This document shows, piece by piece, positions 33,949-44,200 of a DNA stretch of 64,000 nucleotides (the first letter of the stretch is position 1; every line of letters begins with the position of its first letter). The stretch is from Rhynchonema sp. JSB1_4. Taxonomy: Eukaryota > Nematoda > Chromadorea > Monhysterida > Xyalidae. The DNA lies in the NCBI GenBank assembly GCA_030248065.1, contig JASAMV010009122.1:22214-86213 (forward strand), read 5' to 3'. The translations under genes and the position numbers were made by a program. The notes under the pieces were generated by a model. It was given only the letters and a program-made list of their open reading frames with translations. It searched no databases and had not been told where the DNA came from.

Positions 33949-35070
33949 CAGGGTAGTACTTGGGGGGGGGGGGGGGGGGGGGGCCCCCCCAAATTCATCT
34001 ATCTATCGTCAACACTTTTTGATTTCATCTATCTATCGTCAACACTTATGGGCAAATCTATCTATCGTCAACAAATTCTGGGAACAATCTGGGTGGGGTC
34101 GAAAATCCCGAAAAAAAAATCCCGAAAAAAAAAATCCCGAAAAAAAAATCCCGAAAAATAAAAATCCCGAAAAAAAAATCCCGAAAAGCAAAAATCCCGA
34201 AAAATGAAATTGAGGAAAAATACAAAGTTTAAGGTGCAGAAAGGGGTATTCATGTAGTTGGAGTCCATAATTTGGGCAATAGATCAGTTGGGGCTCAAGA
34301 TATTGAAATTCTCGCTCGGTCATGTCTTCCTGGCTGGCAGCCTAAGCCTAAGCCTAACCCTGAATGAAGGCCTGGGCGTTGTATTTTTGTGGATAGTTCC
34401 TTTACGTGGACAGGTCTTCCTGGCTGGCAGCCTAAGCCTAAGCCTAAGCCTGAAATAAAGCCTGAGCATGTGTATTTTTATTGATGTTTTCTTCGTATGA
34501 ACAGGTCTTCCTGGCTGGCAGCCTAAGCCTAAGCCTAACCCTGAATGCAAGCCTGAGCACCAGCTACATGAATGCCAACTTCTGACAAAAAATTTGGTCC
34601 ATTTCTACACCTTTTTATTTTTCGGGATTTTTTCGGGATTTTTGCTTTTCGGGATTTTTTTTTCGGGATTTTTCGTTTCGGGATTTTTTTTTCGGGATTT
34701 TTTTTTCGGGATTTTCGACGGCCACCAACAATCTATCTATCGTCAACACATTTCGACCCCAAAATGGGCATTTTTGCCTCAAAATGGCTCAAAATCGGTA
34801 TTTTTTGTCCCAAATAGGCAAAAAATCGCGCGCTACGCGCGGATTTAGTACATCTATACACATTTTCATTAATATTTACACATTATTACCTACTTAATGC
34901 ACTATACTATACCTTGATTTTTGGCGACCCCCCCCCCCCCACCATCTATCTATCGTCAACAAGTTTGGGTCGACCCCCCCCAGATTTCGGACTTTGGTCA
35001 TCTATCTATCGTCAACACATTTCGGGTCCCAATCTATCTATCGTCAACACCCTGACCAAGTACTACACTG
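33949..35070. mobile_element. Nested element, TSD GGTAGCCG, with tandem ATCTATCTATCGTCAACA ends
   Basis: The ends CAGGGTAGTACTTGG and CCAAGTACTACACTG are flanked by exact GGTAGCCG. Inside, ATCTATCTATCGTCAACA is repeated three times on the left and four on the right. Next come inverse arms of (A)nTCCCG repeats (34100–34205, 34615–34715). The centre is a three-unit tandem repeat. A run of more than 20 G begins at 33962. Confidence 0.85.
34323..34568 (+). repeat. Three ~92-bp tandem units carrying TTAGGC-type (GCCTAA) hexamers
   Basis: Each unit starts GTCTTCCTGGCTGGCAGCC and continues with two to four GCCTAA copies, the complement of the nematode telomere hexamer TTAGGC. A second cluster of GCCTAA/GCCTAAGT hexamers lies at 36594–36690. 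Confidence 0.8.
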
Positions 35071-35256
35071 GGTAGCCGGCCTCCGGCTGGTACAGTAGGT
35101 GGCTATTTTTGGCTCAAAATGGTATAAAATCGATATTTTTCACTCCAAATAGGCGAAAAACCGGCCCGGGCCGGCCCGATTGCGACCTCTGTAATTCACC
35201 CAATTGCTGAATGCTGCGTTATTTGTCATAAATGTCATTTTTGTCACACAGTCAAC

Positions 35257-35657
35257 CAGTGTAGTGGCAGGCCCATGTGTGGGAGGTAAGTATGATGCGG
35301 GGTTGGGACCGGAAGCGTGAGAGGTATGATTTTGGTAACCCAACAAGGCGAAAAAACACCGTTTTTGTGATACAATTTTGGCCAAAAATTGAGGTAAAAA
35401 TAGTACTTTTTCAAAATTTTAGCCGAAAATCGCCTAAAAATAGGTATTATGGGTGGGTTTGCGCGCGAAGCGCGCGATTTTTGGGAAAATAAGGTCGAAA
35501 AACACCGATTTTTGCCTTAAAAGGGTATAAAATTGCTTGTGAGAGGTATGATTTGGAGTTGTGAGAGGTAAGTACTCACCCCCCCCAACCCCCCTCGGGT
35601 TTTGTGGTAGGTAAGTACTGAGAGGGGGGCCCAATCCCCCCCCCAGCCACTACTATG
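35257..35657. mobile_element. hAT-like element, TSD CAGTCAAC
   Basis: The ends CAGTGTAGTGGCAGG and CCAGCCACTACTATG. Exact CAGTCAAC at 35249–35256 and 35658–35665. The left part matches 26685–26900. Confidence 0.8.
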
Positions 35658-35706
35658 CAGTCAACAAGTGTACAATACAGTCGTGCTGTTTTTTTGTTTG
35701 TTTGTA

Positions 35707-36143
35707 CCGTAAAAACCTAAATAGAAGGGGGGGGCTCTATTAACTCACTGACCCCATTTTGGGGGGGCTCTATTACGGGGGGGGGCTCTATTCCGGGGGG
35801 GCCTCTATTAATTCACTGACCCGAACCTGAAAAAATTGTTCCTAGAAATACCCCCAAAAACCCCTAAAAAGGGGTTTGAAAGGATGTTTTTTCGCTTGTA
35901 ATCGCATTTATTCGTGTCTATTCGTCAATAAGAGGCGTATTATGTGCTCTGAACGAACAACAAACGTGCATAAATGTACCTGTGCACCACTATCAAGCCT
36001 TAATACACTACTGTATAGGGGATGTTACTTTGGGGGGGCTCTATTCCGGGGGGGGGGCTCTATTAATTCACTGGCCCCTTTTTGGGGGGCTGTATTACGG
36101 GGGGGCTGTATTCCGGGGGGGGGCTGTATTTAGGTTTTTACGG
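35707..36143. mobile_element. TA-type element (CCGTAAAAACC ends)
   Basis: The ends CCGTAAAAACCTAAAT and ATTTAGGTTTTTACGG are inverse with TA on both sides. The interior block 35873–35985 (beginning AAAGGATG) recurs in inverse orientation at 28440–28560, 28820–28945 and 33430–33515. Confidence 0.75.
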
Positions 36144-36472
36144 TACACTTGTTGATTGCACAAAACATTATTGTCATACAGTCAACAAGCGCACAAAACA
36201 GTCGTGCTGTTATGTACACATGTTGACGCGTGTGACATTTATGACAAATATGACATTTATTATTTGTCATACATTCAACAAGTGTCCACACACGGGAAGA
36301 ACAACGAGAACCTCTACTGGGACCGTGCAAAAATCAAGCAAAAATCAGAAAAAAAATTGGAAAGAGAACAAACGAACCAAAAATAGAACGGTAGCACCGG
36401 TCAACGCAGGACGAGACGGTTGATGGAAGACTCATCACTATTGTAATCAGTTTATCCTGCAGAGGCTCTGGC

Positions 36473-37008
36473 GGGAAGACTCATTATTTCTTTGAAAATA
36501 AAACGGATTAAACGGAATCCCCGTAATGAGTTTCCCCCAGGGCCGTTTCCCAGGAAGACTCATTATGCATGTTGTATGTGTCCGGCGTGTATTCTAAGCC
36601 TAAGCCTAAGTTTAAGCCTAAGCCAAGACTGAAGCCAACATATAGGCCTAAACGTGAGCATAAGCCTAAGCCTAAGCCTGAGCTCAAGCCTGAGCCCAAA
36701 CATTGGTTCAGGACCAAGTTCCAGCTGGATTCCGTTTAATCCGTTTTATTTTCAAAGATCCGTTTAATCCGGTTAATCCGTTTAATCCGTTTTATTTATA
36801 GTGTTTCCGTTTTATAACAGTCTAGAGGCGTTATACAGAAAATGTTTCAACGCCTTGAAAACAGCAGTCATCGTGGATGATAACCAGCAGGTCGACAACG
36901 TGGCTCGAAACATGCGTGTTACTTGATGGCTGCTGTTGCGATGAAACATTTGCTGTATACTTTGTTTGGACCGAGAATAAAATGAAAGACTATATAATGA
37001 GTCTTCCC
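36473..37008. mobile_element. Inverted-repeat element, GGGAAGACTCATTA ends
   Basis: GGGAAGACTCATTA and TAATGAGTCTTCCC form the ends. Inside, TTGAAAATAAAACGGATTAA and its inverse form a second pair. The core carries degenerate GCCTAA hexamers. Confidence 0.65.
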
Positions 37009-37351
37009 GACACACGAAACGCGACACAGCGATGTTTGATTGATAAATCGTAAGACAAATCCAAATATTGGGATTTTTGACCAGGAAGTACTCGCGACGG
37101 CGAACCGACGCTCGCCTGCACTGCCGGAGACTTTACATCGTGAAAAATAGGCATTCACGTTGCTGTCTTCCCCAAACCGACGGCGCAGACGGGTTTCTGA
37201 ACGCCGAAGACGATGGGCATCCCGTGACCAGGTGGGGAGGATGCCAGAAGCTGAGGAGATGCGCCCAATGGGAACAAAATTCTTGATGCCATCTGGCAGG
37301 CTAATTTAATAGCAAGCCAGGTGTACTAAGAACTTCGCCCCAAGGCATGCA

Positions 37352-38330
37352 CTAGAGCAAAAAGGATTCAATATCGTCCCAATTGGCTTCAGACCAGTTT
37401 TTGAATTTGGTTATTTTGCGAATGGGTGAGGTAGAATAACCAGTAGGAAGCCAAATCGGGCGATGATCGGTGGCAACATCTCCTAAACTATATCTGACAC
37501 TTCCACCTGGCCCAATTTGAAACCATGTGGCGAAGATAAGGTCCAAAATGTTTTTGCCACGAGTTGGAAGGTGGACCAATTGAGAAACACCTAATAAATT
37601 TACCGTGTACAGAAAGTCTCTCTCGAGGGGGGAAACTGCTAATTTACCAGTTGATGGAGGGGAAGTTAAAATCACCAGAAGTAAGAGAACCTGAGGGCGG
37701 TAAACGACAGTGACACCCAATTTATTACCAGGAAAGGTTAATTGAAGGGCCAGAACCTCAAAATTGGGGGTGGAAATGGTCAGATTTTTGACAATTTTGA
37801 AATTTAAACCTTTGGAAATCAGGGCCCCAATACCGCCACCTTTGTTGTCCGTCCTATCCAACCAGTGGACTTGAAATGTCCCTCCAACAGATATATTGGT
37901 CGCACAATGACTATATGAGAATCCATCCAAAATTTTTCCTGAATTGACAAGCCAGAAAATTCAAATTAACATTGCGCGCCAACGTGTAATCCCTATAAAC
38001 TATGCAGTAAGCGAAATGTTTCAGCGATTAAAAACGTGGTCGACTGGCTGGTTTATTTTCAAATGAAAATGTTTTGTAAGAAATATAAATAGCGCAGTGG
38101 TTAAGCTTGGCTCATATTTGGAATCCTGAAGATCAAGGTGGTTTTGGGTGGATTCTCATATGGTCATTGTGCGACCAATAGAAGAGTTGAGTACGGTGGG
38201 GTCAAGCCAAGTTTCGGTCAAGAGATACACCACGTTGCCGCGCGTGAACTGCCTCCTCGAGCATGAGTCGATTGTTTGAAGTGGCCAGCGATCGCACATT
38301 GAGATGACAGAATCTGATACCTGTGGGGCA
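37352..38330 (-). pseudogene. Non-LTR retrotransposon endonuclease fragment
   Basis: A 192-codon minus frame (37930–37352) has blocks of an APE-type endonuclease: HWLDRTDNKGGGIGALI, TVVYRP, DFLYTVNLLGVSQ, ILDLIFAT and DHRPIWL. The preceding part (38330–38170) continues the domain start with FCHLNVRSL and TETWLDPT, but with frame breaks and a duplicated boundary around ATTGGTCGCACAATG. The reverse transcriptase is missing, so it is a dead 5' fragment. ORF1-like sequence lies upstream at 38980–38400. Confidence 0.75.
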
Positions 38331-38399
38331 AGCAAGTATTTTTGATAATTAGGGTATTGGTGTTGTCTTTTTGCTTTGCCAAAAAGCTGCTAGCCTATT

Positions 38400-38980
38400 T
38401 GCTGTTATTTGAATCACGAATATCACCCTCATCCTTATCATTCAGCAAATTCAAATCGAACGGAACATCATAATCCAATGGATCGCACACGACGACTGAA
38501 AAAATCGACCATTTTTTCGGTCTTTTCAAAAACCATTGGCCTACCTAAGTCTTTTAAAACACGCAACACAATAATTTTATTTTTATTCACACGTTTAGCA
38601 CGAAGACGAGACAGCACCGAAACAGATTTGTGGTGAATTGAGCGTTGCAGTTCGGTCAGGTCATTCGCAACCTGACAGCAGGTGCAGTCTGGTGCAAAGC
38701 TGACACACCAGATTTACCCATCAGCATTCGTTTTGTCCAACTGCTGGTTCATTTCATCATAACCTTGATTGGTCGGCCCTTCTTTCCAAACGATTTGCCC
38801 ATACGAAACACAGCCACCACCGACGATGCGTCGCCACCCAAACTGCGCAGGATTGAACGCAACATGGACAGTTCGGTGCTGTTAGCCGGGCCAGTGCGCT
38901 TAGCCACAGTTTGCCAGCGGCCTTCATCTGACCAACCGTAGATCAAGCGTTGTTCGATTGGCCAATGGCCATTGGCCATT
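38400..38980 (-). pseudogene. Probable ORF1 remnant of the same non-LTR element
   Basis: The minus frame around 38979–38749 reads SLGGDASSVVAVFRMGK followed by GRPIKVMMK. This layout (VVAVFRMGK ... RPIKV) resembles ORF1 proteins of non-LTR elements. Stops and frame changes follow. Position and strand fit an ORF1 ahead of the endonuclease fragment. Confidence 0.5.
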
Positions 38981-40116
38981 GTTCATCGGGCCAATGCTTT
39001 TCAGGTCATCAATTAAATCCGATTGTTTTTTGACGGTTTCGGTCTGCTGTTGAACAATAGCGAATAGATTGTCGTAGTCCTCTCGGCTGACCCTGCGCCC
39101 GCGTCGTGGTCATCGTGGCACGCCGCTTGCCCTATGATCTCTCGATAAAAAAACGACCGTGCCAGAAAAAATGGTCCTCGGAGTTCTCCACTTTGAAATA
39201 CAAGAGAAATGAGAGAATTTTGGTCCTGCGCAGTGCTGTGGCTGGGGGGACGAGCGACTAGGTAATTAATTACCGTAAAAACCTAAATACAGCCCCCCCG
39301 GAATAGAGCCCCCCCGTAATACAGCCCCCCAAAAAGGGTCAGTGAATTAATAGAGCCCCTGCTCCCGGACGTTTTTTTAGGGTTTCTCCGGATCTTAGGT
39401 TTTGGGGTGAAAATTTTTCATGTGTTTATTATGTGTGGAATCGTGTGAAAACGTAGTATTTGCGCGCGTAGCGCGCGAATTTCGGGTAATTTGGGGTAAA
39501 AACCACTGATTTTGCACTAATTTCGGCCATTTTGGTCAAAAATTGGCACTTTTGGGGCAAAATCGGGGGGATACCTACTGTACCGGGGTGAAAATCGGGG
39601 GGGATACCTACTGTACCATACCAAACATCGGGGGGGATACCTACTGTACCAGGCGAGGGGGATACCTACTGTACTCAGTGTAGTTCCTGGTCCGGAGGGG
39701 GAGATAGCGGACCCTCCGTTTTTTTCGGAGGGGGAGATAGTGTACCCCCGAGGGGGGAAGGGGGGGAGACCCAAATTCGGGAAAAAGTCACTTTTTGAGG
39801 TAGAAAATTTGACCTATTTTTGCCCCTTTTTGGAAAAAATTCTTCATAAAAAGGGCATTTTGGCGACTTTTGAGAACATTGACCTAAAAATCACACATTT
39901 TTGGTATAAAAATGCCCATTTTAGGCCTAAAAATGCCTATTTTAGGCAAAAATTGGAGGCGATAGTGTACCCGGAGGGGGAGATAGGGGGATAGTGTACC
40001 ACCTGAGGGGGAGATAGTGTACCCGAGGGGGGACCCCCCCAAACCCCCCCCCCCACCTCCAACACTGTTTGACACAACAACACAGCCTTACCATACCACT
40101 AATCTATGGTACGGTC

Positions 40117-40507
40117 CAGTGTAGTTCCTGGTCCGGAGGGGGAGATAGCGGACCCTCCGTTTTTTTCGGAGGGGGAGATAGTGTACCCCCGAGGGGGGGG
40201 GAAGGGGGGGAAGACCCAAATTTGGGAAAAAGTCACTTTTTGAGGTAGAAAATTTGACCTATTTTTGCCCCTTTTTGGAAAAAATTCTTCATAAAAAGGG
40301 TATGTTGGCGACTTTTGAGAACATTGACCAGAAAATCACACATTTTAGGCCTATAAATGCCCATTTTAGGCCTAAAAATGGCCATTTTAGGCAAAAATTG
40401 GGGGAGATAGTGTACCCGGAGGGGGAGATAGGGGGATAGTGTACCACCCAAGGGGGAGATAGCGTACCCGAGGGGGGACCCCCCCTCCCCCCCCAGGAAC
40501 TACACTG
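40117..40507. mobile_element. hAT-like MITE, TSD GTACGGTC
   Basis: CAGTGTAGTTCCTGG ends with exact GTACGGTC at 40109–40116 and 40508–40515. The interior resembles 39676–40060, a second copy lacking a clear right end. Confidence 0.85.
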
Positions 40508-40613
40508 GTACGGTCACGGTGAAGGTTGGGGGTGGGGTTCTTTTAATGGGGGGGGGGTCAATTAATGGGGGGTTCTATTTTTGATTTCGAGCCATTTGGG
40601 TGGGGTTCAATTA

Positions 40614-41058
40614 CCGTATTGTCGGAAATAGAACCCGGGGGGTCTATTTTTTCACTGGGGTCATTTTGGGGGGGTTCAATTTATGGGGGGGGGTCAATTA
40701 TTGGGGGGTTATATTTTTCATTTGGCCCCCCGACGAAAAAAATCATTGTTAATAATTCCCTTAAAAATGGCTTGTTTTCGGTATTTTCTACCTTTAACAG
40801 CGTCGATTATGCTTAAAAAGCTGTGTTCTGTTGTGTACGCAAGCTTAAACAACGTTTGACACAACAACAGAGCCCTACCACTAATCTGTGGTACGGTGAA
40901 GGTTGGGGGTGGGGTTCTATTAATGGGGGGGTCAATTAATGGGGGGTTCTATTTTTGATTTCGAGCCATTTAGGGGGGGTTCAATTAATGGGGGGTTCTA
41001 TTTCCGACAATACGGTATGGGGGGTCAATTAATGGGGGTTCTATTTCCGACAATACGG
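40614..41058. mobile_element. TA-type element (CCGTATTGTCGG ends), inverse of 29914–31136 outer parts
   Basis: The ends CCGTATTGTCGGAAATAGAA and CTATTTCCGACAATACGG; TA at both sides. The interior 40800–40900 matches 30050–30130 in inverse orientation (GTGTACGCAAGCTTAAAC). Confidence 0.65.
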
Positions 41059-41235
41059 TACACTAATTTCCCCTCCGAAAAAGTAGGGAGGTACACTAAT
41101 TTCCCCGCCGGACCAGCCACCAGGAACTACACTGCCTTAGTTAGCCGTACCCGAAACCCTACCAGCCCCGCCAAAGTAGCTGCAGCACTACCAGCGCAGA
41201 TATGTTTGGTTTACAGGTCGATCGAATCCCACACT

Positions 41236-44200
41236 ATGTCCAATCCCGATTACCGCATAAAACGTTCATTCGCTGTGTCCGGCGCGACAGATGATAACGA
41301 CGTTGCCGCCTCTTCGTCGTCCGTTCCTTCGTTGAGTTTCTCACTCGGTGCCTTTCTCAATCAAGCGGCCAAGGAGGATGCGCTCACGAAAAAGAGCAAC
41401 AACGTCGTACGTGCTGACGGTTGGTGTTTTGGATCTGAATACTTTCTCATGGGTTGGGTCTGTGCGAGGACGCGAATGTTCGAGTGCCGAATAATAATGT
41501 CCAGCATCAGAAATTCAAAACAAACTTGGATTGGTGGACGAAATAGTTAATCGTCGAGTTGTGTTTGAATTTGATTCGATTTGATCGAAATTGTTGGACT
41601 GCAACACCGATTGTGTAATTTTTGTTCTTCATCGAATTTGTACGCCATTTCAGATTTTATCGCAGCCAAGCCACGTGGTCCCCGAGGTCTGTTAGACAGC
41701 GGTGCTGGACCGAGAGGCGGTTACCACCGTGGTCGTGGTGGTCAACAGACATTCGACCGCGGTGGCAGTGCACGCAGCGCCAGACCCGCGTACAACCCAA
41801 TGCCAAGTCGGCCATTGGCTGGGGCTGGTGGGGCGTATCAGCCAATGCCAACTAGACCGCACGGACGCGGGGGTGGTATGCAGCAGAACATTTCCTTTTC
41901 AACTGAGCCGAAATTTTAATCATAATCGTGCTGGTCATTTGTGAGCCAGAAATTGTTCTGCTTCAGCACAACATCTTTGGGCAACAACAGACTGTTGTTT
42001 GTTCATTTTCAGGCATGTCCGATCGTGGTGGCGGGGAGTTTTCATCCGGCGGTATTGGGCCGGATCGACGTTCGTCTGGTGGCATCGTAGGTGGAGGAGG
42101 TCCAATCGACCGAGTTCAGCAACCACCGATGAGTCTTTTTGACATGGATACCACCCAGCCATCAGCATCTTCATTTGGTCGAAATGATTTCGGTCCGCCT
42201 TCTGGTCGCGCGCCGGACCGGTTCGGCGCAGACATTCACTTCCGACGCGGTCCACCGGCACCGGAGCCAGGTTATACATTTTTGACATTTGGTAATAATT
42301 GGAGCCAACTATACTGTCATAAAGAACCGTTTTTTATTTTTCGTGGAAAAAAAACGGTTTTTTTTCCGAAAAAAAACCGTTTTTTTTCCAAATACTTTTC
42401 CAGTACTTAAGAACGTAATTTCGAAAAATGTAACAATTTCAGTGCAAAATTTGTTCGAAGTGACGAGAGTGCTCTTGAAGAGTGTTGAAGTCAGTCGAAA
42501 ACACTTGGTTTACACGCTTTTTGGCCCATTTTGGGCCGGTTAATTTTCGTGTTCGAACCAATTTTTCACTGAAATTGAAAAACTCATCAGTTTTGCATTA
42601 CAATTTTTTGGCAAAATTGGAATAAAGTACCGATATTTTTCCGATCAAAAACCGAAAAGGTACCCACGGAAAAATAAATGGAAAAGTATTCGGGTCTCGG
42701 AAAAAAAACGGTTTTTTTTCGGTTTTTTTTCCGGAAAAAAAACCGGTTTTTTTTCCGCCTGCCAGTATAGAGCCAACTTATTTAGCACTCTTGAAAGGGG
42801 TGGCCGAGGTCGGCACCAATTGTGTCTATGTGCGCTTCTATTTCGTCCACGTGTTACTGAACTAGTTTATACTTGCGTATTTTTCCGCAAAATATATTTT
42901 TGGAAAAAAAACGTCTTTTTTCGGAAAAAAACCGTTTTTTTCCAAATATTTTTCCAGTACTTAAGGATACCCATGGTCCAAGAACGTATATTTTGGAGAA
43001 AATTTTGTCGGGAAATGGCCTGAAACAGGCTAAAAATGCACTTGGAGATTAAAAAGTGCTCATTTTGAACTGTTTAGCACCGATATACATTGGTTTTGAC
43101 AACATCCTTTCGCAACCTTTGAAAATATTTCGGAAATTTTTGAAAAAAAACCGTTTTTTTTCAAAAGTTGCCACTTGGAAAAATTTCCGGAAAAATAAAA
43201 ACGTATTTTTCCGGGCCTCGGAAAACAACGATTTTTTTCGGTTTTTTTCGGGAAAAAACGGTTTTTTTCCGGCCCGCAAGTATAAACTAGTTAACTCAGA
43301 TTTCTTTTGACCTACTGTTACTCTCAGATCTACTGTAACTAACGGTAAATTAAGTATTAATGCACGTTCAGGTTACGGTCGACCGCCACCGTCCTTGTTG
43401 GATCGTGCTCCTAGTTCAAGTGGACGGCCACTGCTGCGACAAAGTGGTGAAGTGGACATTGACATGGGTTACGGCAATGTGGGCATGAATCGAATGACCC
43501 AACCACCGGCGACGTCCGTGCCAATCTTTGGTAACACACAAGCTCCACGCGCTCCCGGTATGCTTGAGGCATACGCGCAGTCTCTTGAACAGCAACAGCC
43601 GACACAACAACAACAACAACGACAGCAGCAACAACAACAACAACAACAACGACAGCAACAACAGCAACAACAACAACAACAACAACAGCAACAACAGTCA
43701 AGTTTGCACATGGACACAAATGAGCACAGAGGATCGGATAGGTTCAAACAAAAAGTGGAGGAGCAGCTGAAGGTCAGCAAGTTACATAGAAATCTGTGTG
43801 TGGTGAATTCTAATTAGTGATCAACTTGTTCCGGGTGGCTGACACAGATAACTGGAGAGGTCCAGCTCTGTAGGCAGACATACGTACAGTAGATAGCTGG
43901 CCGGATCTGCCGATTTGTGGTTATGATCCAGAGCTCAAAATTAGGGGTATAAAAATAAAATTTCATTTTATGTCTCCATTTCATGAAAAAATGGGCCAAA
44001 ACAAACGCTGTCAACAATCAATTATTTACTGCCTTTAAAAAACTAATATTAATCAGTCAACATGTGAGAAAATTCGCCCATTTTGGGCCATAAAATTGCC
44101 ATTTTGGCACTGAAATTAACACCTCTTGACTTAGTGTCCGGACGTGGTAGGCGTTGATAGCTGGGTTTGTGTGGTATTGAGTTTTCGGTAGACGTATACA

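Larger units (their letters stand above)
33710..35191. mobile_element. hAT-like element, TSD TAATTCAC, with a nested insertion
   Basis: The ends CAGAGGTCGCAATGGGGCC and GGCCCGATTGCGACCTCTG. The exact octamer TAATTCAC lies at 33702–33709 and 35192–35199. Related to 32614–33426 by its CAGAG(A/G)TCG ends. It contains 33949–35070. Confidence 0.88.
26382..41235. repeat. 14.8-kb nest of small transposons, no host gene
   Basis: No exon chain encoding a host protein is found. The sequence is a patchwork of short elements inserted into each other (listed separately where ends are clear). Between them lie truncated ends, microsatellite-like CGACACCGACACC (27040–27120, 27700–27775, 28205–28250), long G or C runs, and repeated words such as GGTAGGTTGCCGCCCC and GAGCCCCCCC. 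ORFs here recur in several copies or frames and look like translated repeats. Strand asymmetry is strong: G-rich and C-rich blocks alternate with element orientation. Confidence 0.75.

Noticed and set aside
34000..35050. CRISPR-like spacing of ATCTATCTATCGTCAACA
   Set aside because: Eukaryotic context; repeats lie at both ends of an element with an 8-bp duplication and the intervals are not spacer-like.
43411..43780. Cys-, Leu- and Val-rich minus frames
   Set aside because: They are the complement of the poly-Gln exon.
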